DNA of 22,141 bases from an uncultured Clostridia bacterium. Its GTDB lineage: Bacteria > Bacillota > Clostridia > Lachnospirales > Lachnospiraceae. The stretch covers positions 1 to 22,141 of the forward strand of contig CAMZAI010000014.1 of NCBI GenBank assembly GCA_947304065.1, read 5' to 3'. The notes under the pieces are model-generated. The model searched no databases. It was not told the origin of the DNA and saw only the letters and a list, made by a program, of their open reading frames with translations. Below are positions 1 to 8,396 of the stretch, piece after piece. Position 1 is the first letter of the stretch. Each line of letters begins with the position of its first letter. The translations under genes were made by a program, and so were the position numbers.

Positions 1-1156
1 CAGCCTGCTCGCTGTTGCCGTACTTATCCTTTACAGTGATAACGGTCGATCCTACCGTTCCCTTCGGGATGCAGAATCTCGCATAAGTCATCTTGCTGTC
101 GCCGCCTGCCAGATAAGCGACATTTGTATTCGAGGAAGTATACTTGAAATCGTAGTACCATTCCTGCTTATACTCAAAGTTCTTCAGATACAGAGTGATA
201 TAACCGTCTCTGTCCTTGGGCGTTTCAACAACATACATATTTCTTTCGAAATCAAGAGGTCTGCTGTAAACATGTACATTCCATACCTCTGTATGGTTGT
301 TTGTAGTATTGGTGAATGTAAGTGTTGCATCGCCGGGTTTGTTGGCCTGTGCATAGTACTCATCGGAGTTAAAGCCCCATCTGTCATTGCGCTCGGGCTT
401 ATTGATGATCTTGGTGTTCGAAGAACTTGTAACATAAGTCATCTTTTCGGGCTCGATGAATGCATATCTTCCGACTTCGAGACCGATGTCGTATACAACC
501 TTAGTCTCTTCTACCTGAACGGGAGCAGTGTAAATGGGCTGATATTCGGGCTCAAAGTAGATCTGCTGAATGGGAGGCTCAGGGATAGGCTCAATTGTAT
601 TGAGCGGGATCGGCGTAGGCTCCCAGTCGGGATTCATGGGTCCTCTCGGAAGCTCAAGGGGCTCATCGTCGGGATTCGCATGCCCTCTCGGAGGCTGCTC
701 ATAGTAAGGAGTAGGCGTAGCTTCCGCGTAAGCGCCGGATACAACTTCATAATCTACTCTGATGATATTATCCGTATTTGAAGGTCTGTCCTGTCTGTCA
801 ACAGGCGCATCGTTGCTGCTTACCAGCTCTGTATTTACCTCGTAATACGCATAGCTGCTCCAGTCCTTGTACTCGCTGACCTGATTCCAGTAATCAAAGA
901 ACTGATCCTCGATCTGCTGGATCTGCTGATCGGTATAGCCATTATAAGAATAATCATCATCACCCGTATAAAGAGGTTCGGGCTGGTCCTCGGAATAACC
1001 TTCACCTATCGAACCGGCCTCATCGTCATCATCATTCTGCTGGTTGTCAATAGGCTGAACATACTGATTGTCATTCTCGTCCGCAAATACGCTCACAGCG
1101 GATGAGAAGGTCAGAATAAGTACAAGAAGCAATGCAATAAAACGAACTCTTCTCAT
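1..1156 (-). CDS. Secreted protein with Ig-like folds, C-terminus cut off by window edge
   Basis: The reading frame is open from ATG at 1156 to the left edge: 385 codons with no stop, so the gene is partial. An SD site (GGAGG, 1166-1170) lies 9 nt before the ATG. Residues 1-25 form a classic signal peptide (MRRVRF, a hydrophobic core, then VFA before Asp26), so the product is exported. Residues 26-70 are rich in Asp, Gln and Asn. Residues 147-205 are rich in Pro and Glu and hold a short duplication: RGHANPDDEP (157-166) and RGPMNPDWEP (171-180). From about 225 the sequence has beta-rich segments with SSNT followed by hydrophobic alternation (245-248 and 341-344), and GTVGSTVITV near 366, as in bacterial Ig-like (Big_2-type) domains. 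I do not recognise the full protein. It could be an adhesin or a cell-wall protein. It lies 149 nt downstream of the acyltransferase gene and probably has its own promoter. Confidence 0.8.
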   Translation of the reverse strand, partial: MRRVRFIALLLVLILTFSSAVSVFADENDNQYVQPIDNQQNDDDDEAGSIGEGYSEDQPEPLYTGDDDYSYNGYTDQQIQQIEDQFFDYWNQVSEYKDWSSYAYYEVNTELVSSNDAPVDRQDRPSNTDNIIRVDYEVVSGAYAEATPTPYYEQPPRGHANPDDEPLELPRGPMNPDWEPTPIPLNTIEPIPEPPIQQIYFEPEYQPIYTAPVQVEETKVVYDIGLEVGRYAFIEPEKMTYVTSSSNTKIINKPERNDRWGFNSDEYYAQANKPGDATLTFTNTTNNHTEVWNVHVYSRPLDFERNMYVVETPKDRDGYITLYLKNFEYKQEWYYDFKYTSSNTNVAYLAGGDSKMTYARFCIPKGTVGSTVITVKDKYGNSEQA

Positions 1157-1191
1157 TTTGAAAAACCTCCATCCTATATTCTTTAATGAAA

Positions 1192-1224
1192 GTTACCGGG
1201 ACATCATTACGATATTCCGGTAAC
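1192..1224 (-). promoter_or_regulatory. Inverted repeat in the leader of the secreted-protein gene
   Basis: GTTACCGG (1192-1199) and CCGGTAAC (1217-1224) form a perfect 8-bp stem around a 17-nt loop, 36 nt before the start codon at 1156. A possible -10 hexamer (TATAAA on the minus strand, 1241-1246) sits just upstream, so the hairpin would fall in the 5' untranslated leader. The T-run after it is poor (TTTCATT). It could be a weak terminator for the upstream operon or a leader structure; the sequence does not decide between these. Confidence 0.35.
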
Positions 1225-1305
1225 ACATCCAAGAAAACATTTTATACTAAACCGATAATTTGAAATACACTCGTAAGTATGAAAAATGAGGTGAATAATT
1301 AATAC

Positions 1306-1977
1306 TTATTCCGGATATTTATCCACGATCACGCCGCCTGTCTTATATACAGACTTCTCGGGAACAAAGCCTCTTACGCAGCTCAAAGGATAAACATTGC
1401 TGCATCTTCCGACTACTGTGCCGGGATTTAATACAGAATTGCAGCCGACTTCTACATTATCGCCGAGCATCGAGCCGAACTTGCGCAGGCCGGTCTCGAT
1501 CTTCCTGCCCTTGAACGCAACCGTTACGTTCTTCTTATCCTGCTTTACGTTGCTGGTTACGGCACCGGCGCCCATATGCGCCTTGTAGCCGAGAATTGAA
1601 TCGCCCACATAATTGTAATGAGGCACCTGAACCTTATTGAACAGGATAACGTTCTTGAGCTCCGTGGAATTGCCTACAACAGCGCCGTCGCCGACAATAG
1701 CCTTTCCTCTGATAAACGCGCACTGACGCACCTCTGCGTCACGTCCGATGATGCAGGGACCTGTGATACTTACGGTAGGCCATACCTTGGCGGATTTCGC
1801 GATCCAGATATCCTCGCCCTTCTGCTCGAACTCTTCGGGATCAAGTGTGGGACCGAGCTTCTTTATAAAGTCTCCGATATCCGCAAGAACCTCCCAGGGA
1901 TATGTCTTTCCTTCAAAAACTTCTGCTGCGATCGTCTGTGTCAGATCGTACAGATTGCTGATTTTCATCTCTTCCAT
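1306..1977 (-). CDS. Left-handed beta-helix acyltransferase resembling the GlmU C-terminal domain
   Basis: The 223-aa product has hexapeptide repeats from about residue 58 to 205 (for example ITGPCIIGRDAEV near 71) after a mainly helical N-terminus. The segment 105-143 contains ELKN, then VPHYNYVGD and MGAGAVTSN. It parallels the acetyl-CoA site of GlmU, where NH-x-x-Y-x-GD and IGAGT-x-x-x-N hold the catalytic His and acetyl-CoA contacts; His120, Tyr123 and Asn143 are the matching residues here. There is no N-terminal nucleotidyltransferase domain, so it should not be assumed to make UDP-sugars, although such proteins are often labelled UDP-GlcNAc pyrophosphorylase. An SD site GAGG lies 8 nt before ATG 1977, which favours that start over the in-frame ATG at 1968. 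It starts 23 nt after the phosphoglucomutase stop, so the two are probably co-transcribed. The acceptor is probably a sugar or sugar phosphate (inference). Confidence 0.8.
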   Translation of the reverse strand: MEEMKISNLYDLTQTIAAEVFEGKTYPWEVLADIGDFIKKLGPTLDPEEFEQKGEDIWIAKSAKVWPTVSITGPCIIGRDAEVRQCAFIRGKAIVGDGAVVGNSTELKNVILFNKVQVPHYNYVGDSILGYKAHMGAGAVTSNVKQDKKNVTVAFKGRKIETGLRKFGSMLGDNVEVGCNSVLNPGTVVGRCSNVYPLSCVRGFVPEKSVYKTGGVIVDKYPE

Positions 1978-2000
1978 TTCTCTAACCTCATATCAAATAT

Positions 2001-3725
2001 TTATGCCAGTGCCTTTATCGCGGCGCCTACGGTGTCATACAGCTTGTTCGCATCTTCGAGGCTCTTGCCCTTGATGCCGTAATAGAACTTGATCTTCGGC
2101 TCGGTACCGGAAGGTCTTACACAACACCACATATTGTCCTCGAGTTCGTAATAAAGCACGTTGGAGGTAGGCAGTTCTGTCTCGCCCTTAGTGTTGTTCT
2201 CATAGTCGACAACCGTATGCAGCTTGTAGTCGTAAGCCTTGATAACCTTAATTCCTGCAAGTACAGTAAGGGGCTTCGCGCGAAGTCCGTCAAGGATCGC
2301 GGCGATCTTCTCCGCTCCGTCGGCACCCTTCATAGTGATCGATACTGCGCCCTCGCGGAAATATCCGTACTCTTCGTACATCTCGAGCATGCGGTCCCAG
2401 AGAGACTTGCCCTGAAGCTTATTGTAGGCTGCAGCCTCGCACAGGCCCATAACAGCCACGCATGCGTCCTTGTCTCTTGCATGGGTTCCGATCAGGCAGC
2501 CGTAGCTCTCCTCGTAACCGAACATGTACTGCAGGTCCTTCTTGCCCTGCTCAAAGAGCTTGATCTGCTCACCGATATATTTAAATCCGGTCAGGCACTC
2601 GATCAGCTTACAGCCGTATTTCTTTGCAACAACGTCGCACATATTTGTGGTAACGATTGTCTTAACAACTGCGCCGTTTGCAGGCAGCTTGCCGAGTTCC
2701 TTTCTGGTCTGCAGCTGGTAATCAAGCAGAAGCGTGCCGCTCATATTGCCTGTGAACGCCATGTATTCGCCGGTCTTTGTGTCCTTCGCATATACGCCGA
2801 GACGGTCCGCGTCGGGATCGGTAGCAAGGATAATGTCAGCGTCAACCTTCTTCGCAAGCTCAAGAGCAAGCTTGAATACAGCGGGATCCTCGGGGTTCGG
2901 GTACCCTACTGTAGGGAACGCGCCGTCCGGAAGCTCCTGCTCGGGAACGACATAAACCTTTTTGAAACCGAGTGACGAAAGCACGCGTCTGACGGGAAGA
3001 TTGCCTGTGCCGTGCAGAGGCGTATAAACGATAGTAATGTCGTCCGCGGCCTTTTTGATAACGTCGGGACGCAGAACCAGCTTCATCAGCTCCTCGTTGT
3101 AGCGGGCATCGATTTCTTCGCCGATCACATTGTACAGGCCCTTCGCCTTCGCATCCTCGATGTCCATGGTCTTGCACTTCGAGAAATCCGAGATCGAATT
3201 AACCTTCGCAATGATGTTATTGTCATGAGGAGGCGTGATCTGGGCGCCGTCCTCCCAGTAAACCTTGTAGCCGTTGTACTCGGGCGGATTATGGCTCGCG
3301 GTGACTACGATACCCGCGATGCATCCGAGCTCTCTTAAAGCAAAGCTCAGCTCGGGAGTAGGTCTTAATGTATCGAATCTGTAGGTCTTGATGCCGTTCG
3401 CGTTAAGAGTCAGAGCAGCCTCGCGGCTGAACTCGATCGACATGTTTCTCGAGTCAAATGCGATAGCCACGCCCTTATCCGCGCCGCCCTGCTCGAGGAT
3501 ATAGTCCGCAAGACCCTGAGATGCACGTCTTACGGTGTAAATGTTCATTCTGTTGGTTCCTGCACCGATCACGCCGCGCAGACCGCCGGTACCGAACTCA
3601 AGATTCTTATAGAAGCGGTCCTTGATCTCGTTCTCATCGCCGGCAACAGCCTTCAGCTCAGCCTTCGTAGCCTCGTCAAAGCAGGGCTCCGACAGCCATT
3701 TCTCATATTCTTTCATAAAATCCAT
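2001..3725 (-). CDS. pgcA: Alpha-phosphoglucomutase (phosphohexomutase family)
   Basis: The enzyme interconverts glucose-1-phosphate and glucose-6-phosphate in the cytoplasm, feeding nucleotide-sugar, glycogen or cell-wall synthesis. The 574-aa product has all four alpha-D-phosphohexomutase signatures: the phosphoserine loop TASHNP (catalytic Ser144), the Mg loop DPDADRLG (Asp303, 305, 307), the sugar loop GYEES (403-407), and the phosphate-binding loop RPSGTEPK (537-544). Length and N-terminus (EYEKWL, then NLEFGTGGLRG) match the long bacterial PgcA type rather than the shorter phosphomannomutase or GlmM. The frame stays open to 3863, but ATG 3725 is chosen because GGAG lies 8 nt upstream and the family begins there; the extra 46 residues are Cys-rich and unlike the family. 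It leads a probable two-gene unit with the acyltransferase. Activity on mannose phosphates cannot be excluded. Confidence 0.93.
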   Translation of the reverse strand: MDFMKEYEKWLSEPCFDEATKAELKAVAGDENEIKDRFYKNLEFGTGGLRGVIGAGTNRMNIYTVRRASQGLADYILEQGGADKGVAIAFDSRNMSIEFSREAALTLNANGIKTYRFDTLRPTPELSFALRELGCIAGIVVTASHNPPEYNGYKVYWEDGAQITPPHDNNIIAKVNSISDFSKCKTMDIEDAKAKGLYNVIGEEIDARYNEELMKLVLRPDVIKKAADDITIVYTPLHGTGNLPVRRVLSSLGFKKVYVVPEQELPDGAFPTVGYPNPEDPAVFKLALELAKKVDADIILATDPDADRLGVYAKDTKTGEYMAFTGNMSGTLLLDYQLQTRKELGKLPANGAVVKTIVTTNMCDVVAKKYGCKLIECLTGFKYIGEQIKLFEQGKKDLQYMFGYEESYGCLIGTHARDKDACVAVMGLCEAAAYNKLQGKSLWDRMLEMYEEYGYFREGAVSITMKGADGAEKIAAILDGLRAKPLTVLAGIKVIKAYDYKLHTVVDYENNTKGETELPTSNVLYYELEDNMWCCVRPSGTEPKIKFYYGIKGKSLEDANKLYDTVGAAIKALA

Positions 3726-3742
3726 ATAGTAATCTCCGTTTC

Positions 3743-3756
3743 TGCCCGTAAGGGCA
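3743..3756 (-). promoter_or_regulatory. Small hairpin in the phosphoglucomutase leader
   Basis: TGCCC and GGGCA form a 5-bp perfect stem with a 4-nt loop, 17 nt before the start codon and a few nt ahead of the SD site. It would lie in the leader of the mRNA from the promoter at 3782-3810. It may affect ribosome access or mRNA stability; no riboswitch class is recognised. Confidence 0.35.
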
Positions 3757-3781
3757 ATAAAGTTATCTTTACTCCTTAAGA

Positions 3782-3810
3782 ATTCTACAATAAAATATCC
3801 TCCAATACAA
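3782..3810 (-). promoter_or_regulatory. Candidate sigma-A promoter of the phosphoglucomutase gene
   Basis: On the minus strand, TTGTAT (3805-3810) is followed after 17 nt by TAGAAT (3782-3787), a 3/6 and 5/6 match to the consensus. It is about 57 nt upstream of the chosen start codon and lies inside the rejected N-terminal extension of the reading frame. Confidence 0.45.
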
Positions 3811-3900
3811 CCTGAAATGCATTTGAAAATATTGCAAAAATCACAAAATTCACCATCATGCACATTTTTTCACATTTCATAAAATTATCTTCGCAAATTA

Positions 3901-3929
3901 TTGCTTTTCAGATTTTCCTTTGATATAAT
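3901..3929 (+). promoter_or_regulatory. Extended -10 promoter of the fapA-like gene
   Basis: TTGCTT (3901-3906), a 17-nt spacer, then a perfect TATAAT (3924-3929) preceded by TGA, giving the extended -10 motif TGnTATAAT. Transcription would begin near 3936, leaving a leader of about 64 nt. The promoter is divergent from that of the phosphoglucomutase gene; the two -35 boxes are about 90 nt apart. Confidence 0.7.
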
Positions 3930-3999
3930 AAAAATTGATAAAATATGTGCGAAAGGCAGGCAGAAATGCGGCTGAAGCGAAATGAAAGGAGGGGACTTT

Positions 4000-5403
4000 A
4001 TGGATCCGAGACTTGAAGAATCCGTTAAGATCTTAATAAGCGAAGATTCCATGGAAGCCAAGCTTTATCTGTCTTCCACTCCTCCTTCATGGGGCGATGA
4101 TGTTACATCACTTTATACGTTTGACGCCATTATGGAGTTCCTTAAAGAGAACGGCGTAAAAGCAGGCATTGACCAGGCCCTTCTTAAAAGCATCATTATC
4201 AATAAGCTCTACGATACATATCATCTCATTGCCAAGGGCAGACCTGCCGTAAACGGCAAAGACGGATTTTTCACATATCTTTTCAAGACAGAGATAGACA
4301 ACAAGCCGAAGGTTCAGGCCGACGGTTCTGTTGATTACCGCAATATCGAGATGTACGAGTCCGTCCAGAAGGATCAGGAGGTCGTAACCTACACTCCCGC
4401 CACAAAAGGCAGCTTCGGTTTTGATGTGAAGAATAAATTCCTCTCCTGCATCCCGGGCAAGGACCAGTCGCCTCTGAAAGGCGAGGGCTTCTATGTTTCT
4501 GAGGACGGGAATCACTACTACTCCAACCTGACCGGCAAGATCGAGCTTTTCAGTGATAATTCATTGCATATCACAAACACTCTCGAGATCAAGGGCGACG
4601 TGGACATGACGACCGGCGACGTGGTCTTCGGCGGCGACGTTATCGTCCATGGCAATGTCATGACCGGCACCAGCATCCGCTGCAAGGGCAATCTTACTAT
4701 CCTCGGCAGCGTCGAAGAAGCCAATATCTATGCAGGCGGCACTATCGAGATAAAGGCCGGCATGCAGGGCGGCACCAAAGGCAGCGTAATCTCCGACTGC
4801 GATGTCTGGGCGAAGTTCTTCGAGTCAGCCAGCATCCATTGCAAGGGCGATTTCCATGCGAATTCGATCATGAACTGCGATGTCTTCTGCGAGGGCAATA
4901 TATACGTAACCGGCCGTTTCGGCATCATCGTAGGCGGCAGCACTACCTGCTCCGGCAATATCGAAGCCACGATCATCGGCAACCTCTCCGAGGTAAAGAC
5001 CATGATCAACGCCGGCACAAACCCGAACACCATCACCGAGATCTCCGCTCTTGAGGCCGACATAAAAGAGGATGAAGGCAAGCTCGAAAAGCTTCACGAA
5101 GTCCGCAAAAAAATGGTTCAGATCACCAATCCGACCGACGCCGCAAAGTTCAACGAAACCATGGAGCAGATCGAAACCTCCATCACTGCTCTCAGCGCCC
5201 AGTTGAAAGAAAAAACCACCGCGCTGAACCAGAAGCTGTTCCTGATCTCGACCTACTCGAGTTCAAAGATCATCGTGCAGAAATTCCTCTATCCCGGAGT
5301 ATATGTTACGATCAACGGCCTGCACTATAATTCAAGAGATACGTTCACGAATGTCACGCTGAAGGATACAGGAGGACAGGTACAAGTGATAAATAATTTC
5401 TAA
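4000..5403 (+). CDS. fapA: FapA family (DUF342) beta-helix protein
   Basis: The 467-aa product has the layout of FapA/DUF342 proteins. A mixed N-terminal domain (about 10-180) includes GRPAVNGKDG and DYRN near 81-115. A right-handed beta-helix of repeated G-(D/N)-(V/I/L) rungs follows (about 190-335; for example GDVVFGGDVIVHGNV and CKGNLTILGSV). Next come a charged coiled coil (about 346-412) and a short C-terminal strand region with PGVYVTING. ATG 4000 is chosen over 3982 because AGGAGG (3987-3992) sits 7 nt upstream of it and inside the longer version. In Bacillus and Vibrio, FapA has been linked to flagellar or polar assembly and signalling, but DUF342 proteins are also common without flagella, and no flagellar gene is visible here. 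It is monocistronic, with its own promoter and terminator, and is the only plus-strand gene. Confidence 0.85.
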   Translation: MDPRLEESVKILISEDSMEAKLYLSSTPPSWGDDVTSLYTFDAIMEFLKENGVKAGIDQALLKSIIINKLYDTYHLIAKGRPAVNGKDGFFTYLFKTEIDNKPKVQADGSVDYRNIEMYESVQKDQEVVTYTPATKGSFGFDVKNKFLSCIPGKDQSPLKGEGFYVSEDGNHYYSNLTGKIELFSDNSLHITNTLEIKGDVDMTTGDVVFGGDVIVHGNVMTGTSIRCKGNLTILGSVEEANIYAGGTIEIKAGMQGGTKGSVISDCDVWAKFFESASIHCKGDFHANSIMNCDVFCEGNIYVTGRFGIIVGGSTTCSGNIEATIIGNLSEVKTMINAGTNPNTITEISALEADIKEDEGKLEKLHEVRKKMVQITNPTDAAKFNETMEQIETSITALSAQLKEKTTALNQKLFLISTYSSSKIIVQKFLYPGVYVTINGLHYNSRDTFTNVTLKDTGGQVQVINNF

Positions 5404-5416
5404 GCATATAGAAAAG

Positions 5417-5447
5417 AACTCCTCCCCACAGAATGTGGGGAGGAGTT
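5417..5447. terminator. Bidirectional Rho-independent terminator
   Basis: AACTCCTCCCCACA (5417-5430) and TGTGGGGAGGAGTT (5434-5447) form a perfect 14-bp stem with a 3-nt loop. On the plus strand it ends in TTTTC; on the minus strand TTCTTTTC follows. It lies 14 nt after the fapA-like stop and 15 nt from the FecR-like stop, so it serves both convergent genes. Confidence 0.93.
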
Positions 5448-5461
5448 TTCATGCTATTCAA

Positions 5462-8359
5462 TTATTCGGGTCCATCGATCTTAATCTTAATATTTGTAAG
5501 TATCATATCAGGCGAAGTGAATTTAATAAAGAATACAGATCCTTCAGTTACCCCTTCTATTGCAGTAATACCGGAAGTCATGCCATTAGCATCATGTTCT
5601 GCTTCGTCAGTTTTCAAAACAACACTGCCAAGATTAACCGTAGTTGCCGATCCTGATACTGCTGCAGTTATTTGATAAGTCTGAACAAAATCAAATTCAA
5701 TAGGATCTGCTGAGTAAGTCATATCAGCGTATATGTCTCTTAATGAAGAACGATATAAATATAATGTATATATACCACTTGCTTCGTTTGATACAACATC
5801 TACATCATTAGTTTCAGATAAATCTGCATGTCTAACAGTCCAAATACGATATATATTTCCGGCTTTAAACTTAGGATTTAATGAAAGTCTGTCATCAGAA
5901 GGAGTTCCTGATGATAAAGTATATTGACCGTATTTTATATTAATTCCAGAAACTCCACTTATCCTATATAATGCTTGATCTTCATCAAGAACAAGACTAT
6001 CGGCAAGATCAGAATTCATCACTTCATATAATGATTTACCGTTTTCTTTACGTAAACCATTATTACCTGAAACAATTATCTCATCACATACGTCTGAGAA
6101 TCCTGTTCCGTTTGGAACAACATAAACATAGCCATATCCTGATGTATTAGGTCCATTTTCAGCAATCTGAGCATCGCCATACATTTCTGTTCCGTAAGGA
6201 TTTAGCGCTTTATGTTCATATACTACACCTTGATAATTTGTATATGTTAACGAAGTATATGCTCCAGGTGAATCACCACTTACATACCATCCTGCATGCT
6301 TTACAACAGGTGAACATGTCATACCATCGAGATATCCGTAATTCGAAGGTCCCGCAATATATTCCCATAAAGGAAGCTCTACTGATCTTAATGTATCCGT
6401 ATGTTTCATTGTGCATACATAAAAAGTATCTGATCGACTTTCAAAAGTAATTGTTCGTTTTGCAAATCCATTAGGCGTAGCTTGTCCGCCAAACATCTCA
6501 GGATCATCTATTATATAAAGAGCGCTTTCCCAATTAGGATACAGATCAACTATGCCACCATCAGCATATTGAATCAGATCATCCGTGAGTTCTTCGATTA
6601 TTCCATCATATTCATCCACTATCCATCCATCAATGAATCTAAATCCTTCATAAGATGAAGAATACGGAGCCTGTGCAGCTATTCCGTACGAATAGTTAAG
6701 CGCAACTGTAGCCGACTCCACTGAATCGTAGGAAATTTCTTCAATCCTATCTTCCAATGTGTCGTTACTATTGTTTAAGCACATAAATCCATCATCATTA
6801 TCAAAGTTATAATGAAGGACAGCTGTATATCTTACAGGTAATTTAATTGTAAGAGATACTGAGCCGGAACCGCCAAGAGACTCCGCACTTATTGAACTGA
6901 TTCTATTACTTCCGTTAAACCAATAAATTGGTGTCGATGAGCTGGCAACATCACCATCTGCCATAGATATTGAACCGGGAAGTGAAATTGATGCAGATCC
7001 CTTAATAGTAAATGAAAAGCTGCTGTCACCGGGCTGAGCGGGCAGATCTTCAATGAAATCTCTGCCGGTAAAACTACTAAATACGGCCTGACCGATATAA
7101 GAATCCGAATATGAAACTGTTACACCCACCTCTGCTATAGGCGTAGGCTCCTCTGTAGGCTCGGGAGTCGGCTCTTCTGTAGGAGAAGGAGTCGGGCTCG
7201 GAGTAGGAGTAGGCGTCGGTGTAGGCGACGGCGAAGGTGTAGGAGTCAATGTCGGTGAAGGCGACGGTGAAGGCGACGGTTCAGGTGTTGGTGTAGCTGT
7301 AGGTATAGTCGACGGAGTTGGTACAGGAGTTAATGTAGGCGGCTCTGTCGGAGGCGTTGTGGGCCTAGGTGTAGGCGTAGCCGTAGCAGGTACGGGCGTA
7401 GCTGTAGCCGTAGGTTCCGGCGTAGGCGTTGCCGTAGCTTCGGGTGTAGGTGTTTCTGTAGGATCAGGTGTAGGTGTTTCTGTAGGATCGGGTGTAGGTG
7501 TCTCAGAAGGCTCTTCAGTAGGCTCGGGCGAAGGCGTAGGAGTTGTTCCGCCGCCTACAGTATTCTTCATCCTGTCGCTGAGTTCCAGCTCATCCGCATG
7601 ATCCAGGATCATCTGCTTATAATGCTCGGTATCAACTTCACCGGATGCTTCTATACCACGCTCTTTAAGTGTCTGAACAGCTTCTTCGATAGAAACAACG
7701 TTAACCTGAGACAGATCTATGTCATCTACTATCTCAAAAATATCTTCAGGTCCCTCAACGGTAATACCCTGACCAACCCCTGCCGCAGCATATACAACGC
7801 CCTGGGGAGTCTGAATAGCGATGATCGCACTGCCCTCTAGACATGCTGCTTCAGAAATAAATATCGTTTCGCCGTTTACTTCTTTTTTATCAACCCGCAG
7901 ACCTACGATCGTGCCACGGATAGCCATGGTAGTATTCGGAGTCTGGATGGAGAACGACGAATCGCCATTCAGTTTATTCTGTACTTCGCACAAAATATCA
8001 CCGCCGGAGTTCAGATGAATGACGCTTTTACTCTTCTGAGCCGTTCCGGTCGCTTCGATCGAGAAATTTGTGCCGGGCTGGGCATAGACGAATTTATCGT
8101 CATCAAGACAAAGTCTGATGAAGGAATCGCTCGAATTACCTACAACGACACCATCACCTGACTTCAGTTTCATGTCTTTGTAGACGCTAAGCTCCTTATT
8201 GCCGCGGTTTAAAACAGCCTCACCGAAAATATCGAAGACTGTTATCTGCCTGGCTTCCAAGTCGTTCGAGCGCCCGTTAAGGATCAGCACAACGATCAGT
8301 GCGATAACGATCACACCGGCCAATGCGCCTCCTCCTATGTAGAGTGTCTTTTTGTTCAT
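5462..8359 (-). CDS. FecR-domain membrane-anchored surface protein with Thr/Pro linker
   Basis: The 965-aa product has a short basic N-terminus (MNKK) and one membrane helix (about 6-28), with the rest predicted outside the cell. Residues about 40-205 form a FecR-like domain: a beta-rich stretch followed by the signature QTPNTTMAIRGT (139-150). A helical stretch (222-265) leads into a Thr/Pro/Ser/Glu linker (272-408). Residues 409-965 are a Tyr/Ser/Asp-rich beta-type region that I do not recognise. There is no sorting motif or C-terminal membrane helix. SD GAGGAGG lies 8 nt before ATG 8359. It is the last gene of the signalling operon, 58 nt after the TIM-GAF-HD-GYP gene. FecR domains usually sense or relay extracytoplasmic signals and are often found beside CHASE2 cyclases. 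The base composition of the C-terminal region is much more AT-rich than that of the FecR part. Confidence 0.85.
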   Translation of the reverse strand: MNKKTLYIGGGALAGVIVIALIVVLILNGRSNDLEARQITVFDIFGEAVLNRGNKELSVYKDMKLKSGDGVVVGNSSDSFIRLCLDDDKFVYAQPGTNFSIEATGTAQKSKSVIHLNSGGDILCEVQNKLNGDSSFSIQTPNTTMAIRGTIVGLRVDKKEVNGETIFISEAACLEGSAIIAIQTPQGVVYAAAGVGQGITVEGPEDIFEIVDDIDLSQVNVVSIEEAVQTLKERGIEASGEVDTEHYKQMILDHADELELSDRMKNTVGGGTTPTPSPEPTEEPSETPTPDPTETPTPDPTETPTPEATATPTPEPTATATPVPATATPTPRPTTPPTEPPTLTPVPTPSTIPTATPTPEPSPSPSPSPTLTPTPSPSPTPTPTPTPSPTPSPTEEPTPEPTEEPTPIAEVGVTVSYSDSYIGQAVFSSFTGRDFIEDLPAQPGDSSFSFTIKGSASISLPGSISMADGDVASSSTPIYWFNGSNRISSISAESLGGSGSVSLTIKLPVRYTAVLHYNFDNDDGFMCLNNSNDTLEDRIEEISYDSVESATVALNYSYGIAAQAPYSSSYEGFRFIDGWIVDEYDGIIEELTDDLIQYADGGIVDLYPNWESALYIIDDPEMFGGQATPNGFAKRTITFESRSDTFYVCTMKHTDTLRSVELPLWEYIAGPSNYGYLDGMTCSPVVKHAGWYVSGDSPGAYTSLTYTNYQGVVYEHKALNPYGTEMYGDAQIAENGPNTSGYGYVYVVPNGTGFSDVCDEIIVSGNNGLRKENGKSLYEVMNSDLADSLVLDEDQALYRISGVSGINIKYGQYTLSSGTPSDDRLSLNPKFKAGNIYRIWTVRHADLSETNDVDVVSNEASGIYTLYLYRSSLRDIYADMTYSADPIEFDFVQTYQITAAVSGSATTVNLGSVVLKTDEAEHDANGMTSGITAIEGVTEGSVFFIKFTSPDMILTNIKIKIDGPE
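7136..7546 (-). repeat. Degenerate Thr-Pro/Ser-Pro codon repeat within the FecR-like gene
   Basis: A 137-codon low-complexity tract encodes TP, SP and EP dipeptides, including two near-identical PTETPTPD units around residues 292-306. Codon choice varies (GTA, GTC, GGC, GGT and so on when read on the plus strand), so it is a protein-level repeat kept by selection or slippage rather than a clean DNA satellite. It probably forms a rigid extended stalk that crosses the cell wall. Copy number may differ between strains. Confidence 0.9.
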
Positions 8360-8396
8360 GGGTGTTGCCTCCTCACAACTTAATCCTATTCCCAGT

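Noticed and set aside
272..781. Plus-strand open frame of 169 codons
   Set aside because: It lies antisense to the secreted-protein gene, which has a signal peptide, SD site and coherent domains; the plus-strand translation has none.
3726..3863. 46-residue N-terminal extension of the phosphoglucomutase frame
   Set aside because: It is Cys-rich, unlike the family, contains a promoter-like sequence and lacks a good SD, whereas ATG 3725 has GGAG 8 nt upstream.
3930..3999. Possible c-di-GMP riboswitch in the leader of the fapA-like gene
   Set aside because: The leader is only about 64 nt and lacks the GEMM-type conserved stems and tetraloop; no known riboswitch pattern is visible.
5433..5675. 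Plus-strand open frame after the fapA-like gene
   Set aside because: It begins inside the terminator stem and runs antisense to the FecR-like gene.
7136..7546. CRISPR-like or satellite array
   Set aside because: The repeats are short dipeptide codons in a continuous reading frame, without uniform repeats or spacers.
7359..7601. Plus-strand frame encoding a Gly-Val repeat protein
   Set aside because: It is the antisense reading of the Thr/Pro codon repeat of the FecR-like gene and has no SD site.
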